64,000 bases of DNA from Saccharicrinis sp965230625 (GCA_965230625.1 CBDDLL010000002.1:124001-188000); one strand, 5' to 3'. Shown: positions 37,294-46,201, counted from the first letter of the stretch. Notes: a model not told the origin generated them from the sequence alone. Program-made: numbers and translations.

Positions 37294-38232
37294 TTACTTA
37301 ATTCTTTTCAATGAATAGCGATATCTAATAGAAGAAACTGCTTCATGAGTTTCCTTAAACCTTAGTAAACCTGCATTTGGTACCCCATCTTCTGTTGAAA
37401 TACCTAAATCAATGTATTTAAAGCCTAGTTTTTTATAGTAAGACCATAGATTTAATATCATATAATCCATCGCTCTTAAAGGTCTTCCCAAATCATTATC
37501 ACCCCAAAATACCGCATAAACAATCTCTTGATGGAATCTATAAAATATAGCGGAAGCTATTATTTCACCTTTAGGAGTTGTTACTTTAAAAAAGTCAACA
37601 GGCCAAAGCTTTCCTGTATTTAATATATCATCTAAAGTCATGTATATTGGTCGACCAAATTTAGCCCGATTTTCGGAAATCAAATTATATCCTTCAGATA
37701 TATCTTTTTCATCAACAGTATGTTTAAAAATTAATTCGTTTCGCTCAGCTTGCCTATAATACTCTCTGCTGTTTTTTTGTTTATATCTATCATTAAAACT
37801 ATCAAGCTCAATATAACTCGTAATTTCTGGTATTTCCAAACAATATCCTTCCCTAAACAAGGCACTTACACACTTAGCATTAAATGATTGAAAATAAATA
37901 TCTGGTGGTAACGCTATCCTTAGCTCTTTGTATCCACTTTTAATAAAATATTCTTTTAAGGCTACTACAAATGCATCAACCTTATGAGAGTACATATTTT
38001 CTTTTTTGAAATGAAAACCTCCAAAAGGTGCAGAAAACGGAGATATCAACTTACTATCTCTTACACCAATTACTAAACCTATTTCTGGTTTTTCTTCTTC
38101 TTCAACTAAATACAGGATCTTTTCTGCCTTACTTTTATTTAGTTTTAAAAAATGACTTGAATTAAATGGGTGAGGATCATTTGGAAAGTAATTTTTAAAT
38201 ACCTCTTCTGCAACCTCAACAATCATACTCAT
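37294..38232 (-). CDS. FemAB/GNAT-like acyltransferase
   Basis: 312 residues. NSREYYRQAERNELIFKHTV and ISEGYNLISENRAKFGRPIYMTLDDI are FemAB-like, and the C-terminus GEIIASAIFYRFHQEIVYAVFWGDND followed by MDYMILNLWSYYKKLGFKYIDLGIST is the second GNAT half. FdtA/FdtB pathways normally finish with an FdtC/QdtC N-acetyltransferase of the left-handed-helix type; none is seen here, so this protein may take the N-acylation step. That is inference. It overlaps the FdtA-like gene by 4 bases. Confidence 0.7.
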   Translation of the reverse strand: MSMIVEVAEEVFKNYFPNDPHPFNSSHFLKLNKSKAEKILYLVEEEEKPEIGLVIGVRDSKLISPFSAPFGGFHFKKENMYSHKVDAFVVALKEYFIKSGYKELRIALPPDIYFQSFNAKCVSALFREGYCLEIPEITSYIELDSFNDRYKQKNSREYYRQAERNELIFKHTVDEKDISEGYNLISENRAKFGRPIYMTLDDILNTGKLWPVDFFKVTTPKGEIIASAIFYRFHQEIVYAVFWGDNDLGRPLRAMDYMILNLWSYYKKLGFKYIDLGISTEDGVPNAGLLRFKETHEAVSSIRYRYSLKRIK

Positions 38233-38648
38233 AAGTTTTTATAAGTTCTAAATTCTTCATAATTTCTTATATAATCTTCCTCTGAGTATTTTTCAGATGC
38301 TAATACAAAACAAATTGCACCAGATGAAAAGTTTACTATTTCACGCCAAATGCCAGGTATAACCATAAGACCATAATAAGGTCTATTTAGCTGAATTATT
38401 TTTTTATTTTTCCCATCATCTAATATTACATCAAAACATCCACTAGCTGCTACAATTAGTTGGTATAAGTTTTTATGCGCATGGCCACCTCTTTCTGAAC
38501 CACCTGGAACATCATATAGATAATAAATTCTTCTTACATCAAAAGGAAGATGCTCTCCATTTTGAACAATTGTAATATTACCTGCTCTGTTATGATTCTT
38601 AGATAATTCAATTACATTACAATTATGAATATCAGAAACAAAATTCAT
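38229..38648 (-). CDS. fdtA: FdtA/WxcM-like cupin, sugar 3,4-ketoisomerase (HAH form)
   Basis: 139 residues, one cupin domain. VRRIYYLYDVPGGSERGGHAHKNLYQLI contains the HAH pair (H56, H58) that corresponds to the two catalytic His residues of dTDP-4-keto-6-deoxyglucose 3,4-ketoisomerases. Further family marks: CFDVILDDG and RPYYGLMVIPGIW. This is the more likely active member of the pair. It overlaps the preceding gene by 4 bases (ATGA type) and the next by 4. Confidence 0.85.
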   Translation of the reverse strand: MNFVSDIHNCNVIELSKNHNRAGNITIVQNGEHLPFDVRRIYYLYDVPGGSERGGHAHKNLYQLIVAASGCFDVILDDGKNKKIIQLNRPYYGLMVIPGIWREIVNFSSGAICFVLASEKYSEEDYIRNYEEFRTYKNL

Positions 38649-39049
38649 AGCATTCCTTTTTTTAAGCTTTTAAATTCATCGAAATCCCTGATGTAGTCAT
38701 CTGGATTGTATTCAGTTGAAGAAATTATAACAGCAAGTGAATTTGTTGAAAAATTTTCTATTAATCCCCAAGTCATTTTTGGAACTAACAATCCATAATA
38801 TGATCTATTTAAGGAATATTTAAATTCTTGTTCTCCATTATTAAGAATCACATCGAAACTTCCAGATAATGCTATTATAATCTCTTCTGTTTCTCTAAAT
38901 GCATGGCCACCTCTTACTTCTCCTCCGGGTACATCGTATATCCAATAAACTCTTTTAATTTTAAAAGGGATATGTGTATCTTCTTCTACAAATGATAGAT
39001 TTCCTCTAAAATCAAGATGTTTAGGTAGAGTTATTAAAGAAGGTTTCAT
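38645..39049 (-). CDS. FdtA/WxcM-like cupin lacking the second catalytic His (HAF form)
   Basis: 134 residues, paralogue of the following gene: RVYWIYDVPGGEVRGGHAFRETEEIIIA, SFDVILNNG, RSYYGLLVPKMTW. Position 49 is His but position 51, the second catalytic His in FdtA numbering, is Phe. It may be an inactive partner that forms a heterodimer, or an enzyme with altered chemistry. Cupins of this family are dimers, so a mixed dimer with the HAH copy is possible. Starts 25 bases after the Wzc stop. Confidence 0.8.
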   Translation of the reverse strand: MKPSLITLPKHLDFRGNLSFVEEDTHIPFKIKRVYWIYDVPGGEVRGGHAFRETEEIIIALSGSFDVILNNGEQEFKYSLNRSYYGLLVPKMTWGLIENFSTNSLAVIISSTEYNPDDYIRDFDEFKSLKKGML

Positions 39050-39074
39050 TTTCTAAAAATTTTTAACCAAATAT

Positions 39075-41387
39075 CTAAAAATATCTTTTTTTACCATATC
39101 CATAAGGACTACTTGTATCTACAACATCATTAACAACCAAACAAACATTATTATTTCCATGAGAGTCAAATTCAAACAAGGATTTATCGATCATATCCTT
39201 TCGAGTTTTCTTTATTCTAATTACCAACAAATTTGCATCAGCATATGGAGTTATATGGTGTGTATCTGATATCATTCCAATTGGTGCCGAATCTACAACA
39301 ATGTACTCGAATCTTTCTCTTAATAAATCAAAAAAATTACCTGTAGCATTAGATGCCGTTAATTCTGAAGGATTAGGTGGAATTGGTCCTGCTGATATTA
39401 CAGAAAGATTTTTAAACTGAGTAGCTTGAATAATATCATCAATATTATCCCGACCTATTAAAAAGGTAGATACTCCTTTCTTCCTGTGACCATGAAAAGC
39501 ATCTTCAATACTAGGATTTCTTAAATCAAAACCAACCAATACAGTCTTCTTTCCCAACAAGCTATATACCGAAGCTACGTTAATGGATGTAATCGTCTTT
39601 CCATCATCTGGAGTTGGTGATGTAATTAGAATAACAGGATTTATTTTTTCCTTAGTAATAAATTGTAATCTAGACCTCATTAAACGATAAGACTCGGCTA
39701 TATTCGACTCTGAATGTTCCAAAACCTCCGTTTCAGATTTATTTTTAAAATGCGGAATACTTCCTACAATAGGAACAGATGTATATCTTTTTAAGTCTTC
39801 TTCCTGAAGTTTATTATTTAAAATCTTTAATAGAAATAAAATTAATAAAGGTATGCCTGCCCCGGCAAATAAGGATAAGAAATATATCATGTTTGAATTA
39901 GGGGCAACCTGCATACTATACTCAGTACTTGCAGAATCAATAACTTCATTATCTGGCCTATTAGAAGCTTTTTGCATTAATAACTCTGACCTTTTTTCTA
40001 AAAGATACGTATATAGCTCATCGTTTAGTTTAAATTTACGCTCAATACCTAACATTTGTCTTTCTGTAGTAGGTAAAATTGATGCTTGGGAATTAACTCT
40101 TGCAATTTGTCTTTGATTTTCACTAATAGCTAAATTATTAGCCCTTCTTAATCCTTTTAATGTTTCTTTAAGTGCTTCTTTGGTATTCTTTACCCTTTGA
40201 TTTAATAAGTTCTGCAAAGGATTTTTTTCACCAGCTCCCTGGGAAGAAAGTTGTTCCTCTAGTTCCAGAAGTTCTGCAACTTGACTTGTTAATACAGGAT
40301 CATCAATTCCCATACTCATAGGTAAAGGAATATCCTCAGTTATCTCATCCTTTAAATGTTTTGAAAGATCATTATAATAATTGGTCTCTAACTGAAGTCT
40401 AGCCTTTTCCCTCTCTAATTCTGTAACTTGAGTAATTATTGCTCTTCCCTGAACAGATAGATCCATTACTCTATGGGAAGATCGGAATGCTTCTAACTGA
40501 TTTTCTGTAATTATCAACGAATCTTTAATACCAACAATCTGACTATCTATGAATTGTATCCGTCTATTAGCCTCATCGTTTTTCTTTTCTAATGACAACT
40601 GTTGAAATACACTTGTTAACTTATTAAGAAAATCCACATCCTTTCTAGCATTTGTCCCATTTAAACTAATGCTCATAATAGATCCCGACCTTGATAAAGG
40701 CTCTACTTCCATACGACTATTAAAGAACCTTATTAAACTTTCACGTGTATGTACAACAAAATTTAGATTTACCTCTGGATTTGATTTAAACCAACTATGA
40801 TTAATACATTCAACCTTAAACTCTCCATTTTGTGTTTCAATTAACTCCCCAAATTTTGCTTGAATATTAAAACCAGGTAATTCTGAGTCTAATATAAATT
40901 CATCTTCATTTAAATATTTTATACTAAACTCAACTCTTTTAGGAAGAGGATTCTTTCCTTTATAAACTAATTTAGCAGGAGCTAATGGGTAGAATGGCAT
41001 TACATTTCTAACCGTTTTATAATAATATTCAACTTCAAAATTGAGTTCATCAAGAACTCTACCAGCAAGTTCCCTCGAAGTAAGAATCATTTTCTGATTA
41101 TCTAAACTCCTCATACCTCCTGGTAAACCTAATCCTTGCAATAATTCATCATTGTTTGATGAATTCCTATTGTCGTCATCATATATCAGTATGGTAGTAG
41201 ATACCATGTAAACTGGCATTGTATGCGTTATATAGTAACGACCTACCATAAAAGCCACCACAATAGAAATTCCAAAAACATACCAATATTTTGTCAATAT
41301 TTTAATAACTATTAAAGGATCGAAACCAAAGTCTCTATAAGTGATTTTTTTTTCTGGTCCAGATGTTATTGTACGTGGATTATTCAC
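39075..41387 (-). CDS. wzc: Wzc-like polysaccharide co-polymerase / tyrosine autokinase
   Basis: 770 residues. Wzz domain with TM1 at about 36-50, a long periplasmic region with coiled-coil stretches (about 265-460), TM2 at about 500-520, then a cytosolic BY-kinase domain: Walker A SPTPDDGKT at about 590-598, Walker A' VLVGFDLRNPS at about 616-626, and Walker B FEYIVVDSAPIG. The C-terminal tail SSPYGYGKKRYF carries only three Tyr, fewer than in E. coli Wzc. It controls chain length and export with the Wza-like protein at 41470. Confidence 0.92.
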   Translation of the reverse strand: MNNPRTITSGPEKKITYRDFGFDPLIVIKILTKYWYVFGISIVVAFMVGRYYITHTMPVYMVSTTILIYDDDNRNSSNNDELLQGLGLPGGMRSLDNQKMILTSRELAGRVLDELNFEVEYYYKTVRNVMPFYPLAPAKLVYKGKNPLPKRVEFSIKYLNEDEFILDSELPGFNIQAKFGELIETQNGEFKVECINHSWFKSNPEVNLNFVVHTRESLIRFFNSRMEVEPLSRSGSIMSISLNGTNARKDVDFLNKLTSVFQQLSLEKKNDEANRRIQFIDSQIVGIKDSLIITENQLEAFRSSHRVMDLSVQGRAIITQVTELEREKARLQLETNYYNDLSKHLKDEITEDIPLPMSMGIDDPVLTSQVAELLELEEQLSSQGAGEKNPLQNLLNQRVKNTKEALKETLKGLRRANNLAISENQRQIARVNSQASILPTTERQMLGIERKFKLNDELYTYLLEKRSELLMQKASNRPDNEVIDSASTEYSMQVAPNSNMIYFLSLFAGAGIPLLILFLLKILNNKLQEEDLKRYTSVPIVGSIPHFKNKSETEVLEHSESNIAESYRLMRSRLQFITKEKINPVILITSPTPDDGKTITSINVASVYSLLGKKTVLVGFDLRNPSIEDAFHGHRKKGVSTFLIGRDNIDDIIQATQFKNLSVISAGPIPPNPSELTASNATGNFFDLLRERFEYIVVDSAPIGMISDTHHITPYADANLLVIRIKKTRKDMIDKSLFEFDSHGNNNVCLVVNDVVDTSSPYGYGKKRYF

Positions 41388-41469
41388 AAGCTATTTATAA
41401 TTTTTTCTATTCTACTTACAACCAGAACACTTTACCAAATGTTCCATTACTAATTTAATAAAATATCTA

Positions 41470-42270
41470 TTAATTCCTACTCAACGCTATAACAACCATA
41501 ACTGTATTTAGTAAACTTATGGCTATAGTATAAATTGAGGCATTCATTTGAAATGATTTTCCTTTTAATGGAGGAGCATAAATTATGTCATTAGGCATTA
41601 CATAATAATACTCTGAGGTAAGAATAATTCTATCATTAAGTGGTATTTCTTTTACTATTGTTCCATTAGAAGTTCTTCGAATTAATTGAATATGCTTACG
41701 ATCACTATAATCACTAAGATCACCAGCCATCGCCAACGCTTCAAAAATATTAATCCTATCTCTATTTAAAGCATATTTACCTGGTCTTGCTACTTCCCCT
41801 ATTATACTAATATGACTATTAACCAATCGAACAATAATAGATGCGTTTGTAACATAACTTTTAAACGTTAGGTCTAATCGTGTATTGATTTCGTTTAAAC
41901 TCTCTCCTGCAACTTTTACTTTTCCTACGAAAGGAATTTTTATATAACCTTCACTATCTACAGGATAACTACTCATAGCAGCTCCTTCACCTGAACCACT
42001 TCCTCCATCACCACCAGAATTAAACATTGCAGACCATTGAGGGTCTGGTGTTGATACACTTATAAAAAGATTATCATAAGGCATTATTCTATAATCCGGA
42101 GGACTAACAGTAAAAGAAGCAGGAGTAACAACTGTATTTTCTCCGAGTGAAGATAACTCATCTAGATTCTTGATTTTATTCTCTCTTATGTAAGTCATTT
42201 TGTTTTTTGACACACAAGATGTTACAGTCAAAATAATTATTAAAAATGATACCGACTTTATTATTTTCAT
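41470..42270 (-). CDS. wza: Wza-like polysaccharide export lipoprotein (OPX)
   Basis: 266 residues. Lipoprotein signal with Cys19 (TVTSC). The export domain starts at SPPDYRIMPYDNLFISV, followed by GYIKIPFVGKVKVAGESLNEI and a SLBB domain SHISIIGEVARPGKYALNRDRINIFEALAMAGDLSDYS. The C-terminus ends in a hydrophobic helix (about 245-263). It is shorter than E. coli Wza (about 379) and resembles the compact Bacteroidota OPX proteins. Partner of Wzc downstream. Confidence 0.92.
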   Translation of the reverse strand: MKIIKSVSFLIIILTVTSCVSKNKMTYIRENKIKNLDELSSLGENTVVTPASFTVSPPDYRIMPYDNLFISVSTPDPQWSAMFNSGGDGGSGSGEGAAMSSYPVDSEGYIKIPFVGKVKVAGESLNEINTRLDLTFKSYVTNASIIVRLVNSHISIIGEVARPGKYALNRDRINIFEALAMAGDLSDYSDRKHIQLIRRTSNGTIVKEIPLNDRIILTSEYYYVMPNDIIYAPPLKGKSFQMNASIYTIAISLLNTVMVVIALSRN

Positions 42271-42326
42271 ACTTTTAAATTAATTATTTTCTTCTTCTAT
42301 TTTTAAGTCAACGTTAGAATATTATT

Positions 42327-43538
42327 TTACATAACCCCACAGAAATCCATAATTAATTTACCATTATCTCTATTTAAGGTTTTAAATTCATCATGTGCAA
42401 CTAAGAATGCAACGATATCTGCCTCATTGTATGCAGTATTGTATTCTGTTAGTTTAAAAATCTGATGTTCCTTTATATTAGGTTCAACAAAAAAGATTTT
42501 CTCTTCTTTCGCATTTTGCAATACTTTTTGAGCAATATATTTAGCAGGTGATTCCCTTAAATCGTCAATATTTGGTTTAAATGATAATCCCATAATAGCA
42601 ACATTAGGACCTCTTCCATTTTTAAGTTTAAAATTTAAAATTGCATTTTCTATCTTTTCGGCCACCCAAAATGACTTGTAATTATTTGTTTCTCTTGCCT
42701 TTCCAATCATTTGCGATTCTCTTGGGTAATCAGAAACAATAAAGTATGGATCTACTGCAATACAGTGCCCACCTACACCACAACCTGGTTGTAAAATATT
42801 TACCCTTGGGTGTTTATTTGCCAAACTAATAAGTTCCCATACATTTATATTTGCTTTATCACATATTAGTGATAACTCATTCGCAAATGCAATTTGAACA
42901 TCCCGACTTGCATTTTCTGTTAACTTACACATTTCAGCAGTTCTTGCATTGGTTTTATGCAACTCGCCCTTTACAAACAATCTATAAAATTCTATTGCTT
43001 TCTCTGTGGATTCTTCATTAATACCTCCAATAACCCTATCATTGTTAACCAGTTCAAACATTACATTACCTGGCAATACTCTTTCAGGACAATATGCCAA
43101 AAATATTTTGTCTTTTAACTCTGGACGCTTTGAATAAATTAAATCTCTCATCTTTTCTGTTGTTCCAACAGGTGATGTCGATTCAATTATAACTAAATCT
43201 CCCTCTTTAATGCAAGGAATTAAATTATTTGTGGCAGCCTCTACAAAAGATATATCCGGCTCATGATTACCTTTAAAAGGTGTAGGAACAACAATAAGAA
43301 ATACTTCAGCAGGCTCAACACTCGTAGATGCTACTAGATTTCCCTTTTCTACTGACTCTTTAACGTACTTTAACAACTCTGGTTCAATAATGTGAATTTC
43401 TCCTCTATTAATAGTTTCAACTACTTCAGAATTAACATCCATACCATTTACTTTAATTCCGTTAAATGCTACAAGGGCACTTGTAGGTAGACCTATGTAA
43501 CCTAAACCAATGGTTGTAACTGTAATACTTCTAGTCAT
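42327..43538 (-). CDS. wecC: UDP-N-acetyl-D-mannosamine dehydrogenase
   Basis: 403 residues. UDP-sugar dehydrogenase family: N-terminal VTTIGLGYIGLPTSALVA Rossmann motif, VPTPFKGNHEPDISFVE, ESTSPVGTTEKM, and catalytic Cys in LQPGCGVGGHCIAVDPYFI; C-terminal domain with MGLSFKPNIDDLRESPA. It oxidises UDP-ManNAc at C6 to UDP-ManNAcA in two NAD-dependent steps. Directly follows WecB, so the pathway UDP-GlcNAc to UDP-ManNAcA is complete here. Confidence 0.92.
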   Translation of the reverse strand: MTRSITVTTIGLGYIGLPTSALVAFNGIKVNGMDVNSEVVETINRGEIHIIEPELLKYVKESVEKGNLVASTSVEPAEVFLIVVPTPFKGNHEPDISFVEAATNNLIPCIKEGDLVIIESTSPVGTTEKMRDLIYSKRPELKDKIFLAYCPERVLPGNVMFELVNNDRVIGGINEESTEKAIEFYRLFVKGELHKTNARTAEMCKLTENASRDVQIAFANELSLICDKANINVWELISLANKHPRVNILQPGCGVGGHCIAVDPYFIVSDYPRESQMIGKARETNNYKSFWVAEKIENAILNFKLKNGRGPNVAIMGLSFKPNIDDLRESPAKYIAQKVLQNAKEEKIFFVEPNIKEHQIFKLTEYNTAYNEADIVAFLVAHDEFKTLNRDNGKLIMDFCGVM

Positions 43539-43565
43539 GTTTATTCCTATTTTAATTTAGTTTGA

Positions 43566-44690
43566 TTAAATTTCTTGCAGCTTTAAAAAGTCCACTATTC
43601 TGCTAGATGCCTTTCCATCACCATAAGGATTATGAAGTAAGCTCATTGTATTATACTTTTCTTCATCTTTAATTAGATCCAACGTTTCATTAATGATCTT
43701 GTCTGGATTAGTACCTACTAATATGACAGTACCTGCCTCAACAGCTTCAGGACGTTCAGTTGTATCCCTCATCACTAAAACAGGTTTGCCTAAACTTGGT
43801 GCTTCTTCTTGAACACCTCCGCTATCAGTAATTATTATTTTAGCTCTATTCATCAACCAAACAAAACTTTCGTAAGGTTGAGGATCAATAAGCTTAATAT
43901 TATCTACTCCATCTAGTATTTCATATACAGGTTTCTGAACATTCGGATTTAAATGAACAGGATAAATAATATCACCACCAAAATCTTTAGCAATAGCTTT
44001 TAAAGCTTTGCAAATATTCAGAAATCCCTGTCCAAAATTTTCACGTCTATGTCCTGTAACAAGTATAATATCTCTACTATCTTTTACCAAAGATTTTATT
44101 TTATTAAGCTTTTCATTTGAGTCTAAACCATCTATAATAGATAAACTTTCAAACAAAGCATCAATTACAGTATTACCTGTAATTACAATACTTTTTTCAT
44201 CTACTCTTTCCTTTATTAAATTATCTTTTGATTTTTGTGTAGGAGCAAAATGATAGTCCGTTATACGTCCTGTTAATTGTCGATTAACTTCTTCCGGAAA
44301 TGGAGCCTGCTTATTATATGTGCGTAATCCTGCTTCAACATGGCATACTTTTGCCCCACTATAAAAAGCAGCCAATCCTGCAGCCATAGATGTTGTAGTA
44401 TCTCCATGTACCAAAACAAAATTTGGTTTAAAATCCTCCAAAACATCTTTCATTCCAGTAACAATATCTGCTGTTAAAGAATAAAGGTTTTGACCAGGTT
44501 TCATTAAGTTTAGATCATAATCTGGAATAATCTTAAAAAGTTGAAGTACCTGATCTAACATTTCTCTATGTTGAGCAGTAACACAAACTTTTGTTTCAAA
44601 TTCTTCGTTTGATTTATAAAATGCTTTTACAACTGGAGCCATTTTAATCGCCTCCGGTCTAGTTCCAAATACAATTAGTACCTTTTTCAT
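43566..44690 (-). CDS. wecB: UDP-N-acetylglucosamine 2-epimerase (non-hydrolysing)
   Basis: The start is set at the ATG at 44690 (or 44693), where MKKVLIVFGTRPEAIKMAP begins; about 30 extra codons up to 44783 are open but unrelated to the family and overlap a stem-loop, so they are probably leader RNA. 374 residues. Motifs: LVHGDTTTSMAAGLAAFYSG, HVEAGLRTYNKQAPFPEEVNRQL, VTGHRRENFG, ITDSGGVQEEAPSLGKPVLVMRDTTERPE. It makes UDP-ManNAc from UDP-GlcNAc. First gene of the large operon. Confidence 0.92.
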   Translation of the reverse strand: MKKVLIVFGTRPEAIKMAPVVKAFYKSNEEFETKVCVTAQHREMLDQVLQLFKIIPDYDLNLMKPGQNLYSLTADIVTGMKDVLEDFKPNFVLVHGDTTTSMAAGLAAFYSGAKVCHVEAGLRTYNKQAPFPEEVNRQLTGRITDYHFAPTQKSKDNLIKERVDEKSIVITGNTVIDALFESLSIIDGLDSNEKLNKIKSLVKDSRDIILVTGHRRENFGQGFLNICKALKAIAKDFGGDIIYPVHLNPNVQKPVYEILDGVDNIKLIDPQPYESFVWLMNRAKIIITDSGGVQEEAPSLGKPVLVMRDTTERPEAVEAGTVILVGTNPDKIINETLDLIKDEEKYNTMSLLHNPYGDGKASSRIVDFLKLQEI

Positions 44691-45323
44691 CATGTGTTGT
44701 TTATATAGCTTCGCTTCCTCAGTCCCACACTGAATATGAGTGCAGGAGGAGCTATTTTTAAATCGATATCTAAAATAGCACACTTGTGTTTTTATTTATT
44801 ATTTTAATGATTAATGACTGCTTATTTTTGCTGAATGCCATGAATTGAATGATTAGCCAGAATCACATTAAAACGGTAAGATTAAAAGATACTTAAAAGA
44901 TAGTCATAACAACAAAAAGACAAAATGGTATTAATTCCAAAAACATTTCGATAAATACTCCTTCCTTAGCCAACACCACAAGCACTAAAACATTAATCAA
45001 CAACAAAATAGACAACCTTCTTAAGTCATAAAACACTTGTTAAATATCTTACATTTCAAATAGTAATTTGACAATATAACTTTCCAGAAGAAATATTTAT
45101 CAATCTCTTTCAAGGATTGAAAACACACAAATAAACACAAGAAGCCCTTAGGAGTGTTACCCTAATCCTCTGGCGAATCTTGGAAATCAATAATTCCATT
45201 TAAAATACGCTTAAGGCTTGATTCTTTTACTCAAATTGCACAGCCCTTTACATAGCCTAAACTAATCTATTACAAATAAACACTTGTAAATAAATTATAA
45301 GAATCTTAGGATTATTAAAACTA
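44691..45323 (-). promoter_or_regulatory. Long leader/promoter region of the polysaccharide operon
   Basis: About 630 bases without a convincing gene. It contains an AGGGTAACACT motif (minus strand, 45153-45163) shared with the lipoprotein promoter upstream, and a nested stem-loop at 44706-44754 just before wecB: TAGCT/AGCTA outer, CCTC/GAGG middle, CACT/AGTG inner arms. No exact TAnnTTTG box was found next to the motif. A long leader would suit antitermination control as known for Bacteroides capsule operons, but no NusG/UpxY gene is seen nearby. Confidence 0.4.
45153..45166 (-). promoter_or_regulatory. Candidate operator AGGGTAACACT, main-operon copy
   Basis: On the minus strand ATTAGGGTAACACT. 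It matches the sequence at 46232-46245 at 13 of 14 positions, with 11 contiguous identical bases. It lies about 460 bases before the wecB start. Protein or RNA partner unknown. Confidence 0.4.
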
Positions 45324-45353
45324 AAAAGGGCAACTTTAAAAAGATGCCCTTTT
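45324..45353 (-). terminator. Terminator hairpin after the lipoprotein gene
   Basis: AAAAGGGCA (45324-45332) pairs with TGCCCTTTT (45345-45353) over nine bases, loop of 12. On the minus strand it lies 20 bases after the stop of the gene at 45374 and is followed by TTTTTAGTTTT. The plus strand also has a T-rich run after it, so it may work in both directions. Confidence 0.75.
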
Positions 45354-45373
45354 ATTTTTTTTAAACATAAGTT

Positions 45374-46165
45374 CTACTCACCATATTCTTCCCAATAAGG
45401 AGGTGCCTCAAAGTCATCTTCACCTATACCTTCTGGAAGTAGACTTGAATCAAGATCTGGAAGGCTCAAAATAAAAGCCTCTTGTGCTTCTGATAATCCT
45501 TCTCCATCTGTAAGAGCCCAAACTGCTCTTTGTAACTCGTCTATGATTACTTCATAACTTACTTCAGATTTTAATCCTGCCGCAGTAATTTGAGTATAAT
45601 GCTCAATATTTATTTTCTTTAAACCACACCATCTAATAATTCTTTCCATTACTTTGGATTTAGTAACTCCTAACATCTTGAATTTTGTTCCAACTAACGA
45701 CTCGGTTTTTCCTTTATTTATACAATATAAGTTTAGATCGAAAGTTCTTGTTTCATTAGGCTCGAAACATATCCAAGTCCAACACAATAAAATTGCATGT
45801 TGAAAATTTGCATGATCTACTTGAAATAATAATCCAGCAGGCAAAAAAGCTGTTCTTTTTCTAGGTGAGTTGTTTTTTAATGTTAACCTAATCTTAACAT
45901 AATCACCTCCACTCCCATAACATTTATAGCTATTTGTGGACTTAAGAGATTCGGCTACCTTACCTTCATCCTCAAGAATACCCTCAATTTCACCTACAAT
46001 AGAAATACCTTCAGGTAAACTATAATCTTCTGCTTGTAGTTCACCTCCGGCACTTCCCATACCAGAGATATTACCAACCTCATCGGCAATTTTAACATCG
46101 TCTTCCTGGCAAGAAGTAAATACCAGCAAAGACATAATAATACTAAAAATGAATAAATTTCTCAT
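45374..46165 (-). CDS. Lipoprotein with cysteine-containing beta-domain, function unknown
   Basis: 263 residues. Lipobox VFTSC (Cys19), then an acidic linker to about residue 75. A middle domain has four further Cys: SYKCYGSGGDYVKIRL, LLCWTWICFEP, and FDLNLYCINKGK. It also has LPAGLLFQVDHANFQHAI, resembling proteins in which an LPAG...(D/N)xYC(L/I)N strand pair precedes a VWALTDG-type segment, present here as QRAVWALTDGEGLSEAQ. The C-terminus is acidic (DDFEAPPYWEEYGE). I do not recognise a named family. It has its own promoter and a terminator, and shares an operator-like motif with the polysaccharide operon. Confidence 0.7.
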   Translation of the reverse strand: MRNLFIFSIIMSLLVFTSCQEDDVKIADEVGNISGMGSAGGELQAEDYSLPEGISIVGEIEGILEDEGKVAESLKSTNSYKCYGSGGDYVKIRLTLKNNSPRKRTAFLPAGLLFQVDHANFQHAILLCWTWICFEPNETRTFDLNLYCINKGKTESLVGTKFKMLGVTKSKVMERIIRWCGLKKINIEHYTQITAAGLKSEVSYEVIIDELQRAVWALTDGEGLSEAQEAFILSLPDLDSSLLPEGIGEDDFEAPPYWEEYGE

Positions 46166-46201
46166 ATCTATCTGTTTTTATATAAATTACACAACCTTTT
46201 A

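Larger units (their letters stand above)
4226..44690 (-). other. Surface polysaccharide (capsule/O-antigen-type) biosynthesis operon, about 37 genes
   Basis: All real genes from 44690 down to 4226 are on the minus strand. Gaps are short and several genes overlap by 4-11 bases; the longest break is about 290 bases at 31039-31331. Content is that of a Wzx/Wzy-dependent pathway: nucleotide-sugar enzymes first, then export proteins, flippase, glycosyltransferases, polymerase, initiating phosphoglycosyltransferase and tailoring enzymes. Whether it is one transcript is inference. Not found inside: RmlA, RmlB, a PglF-type 4,6-dehydratase, or an UpxY/NusG-like antiterminator. Confidence 0.8.
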
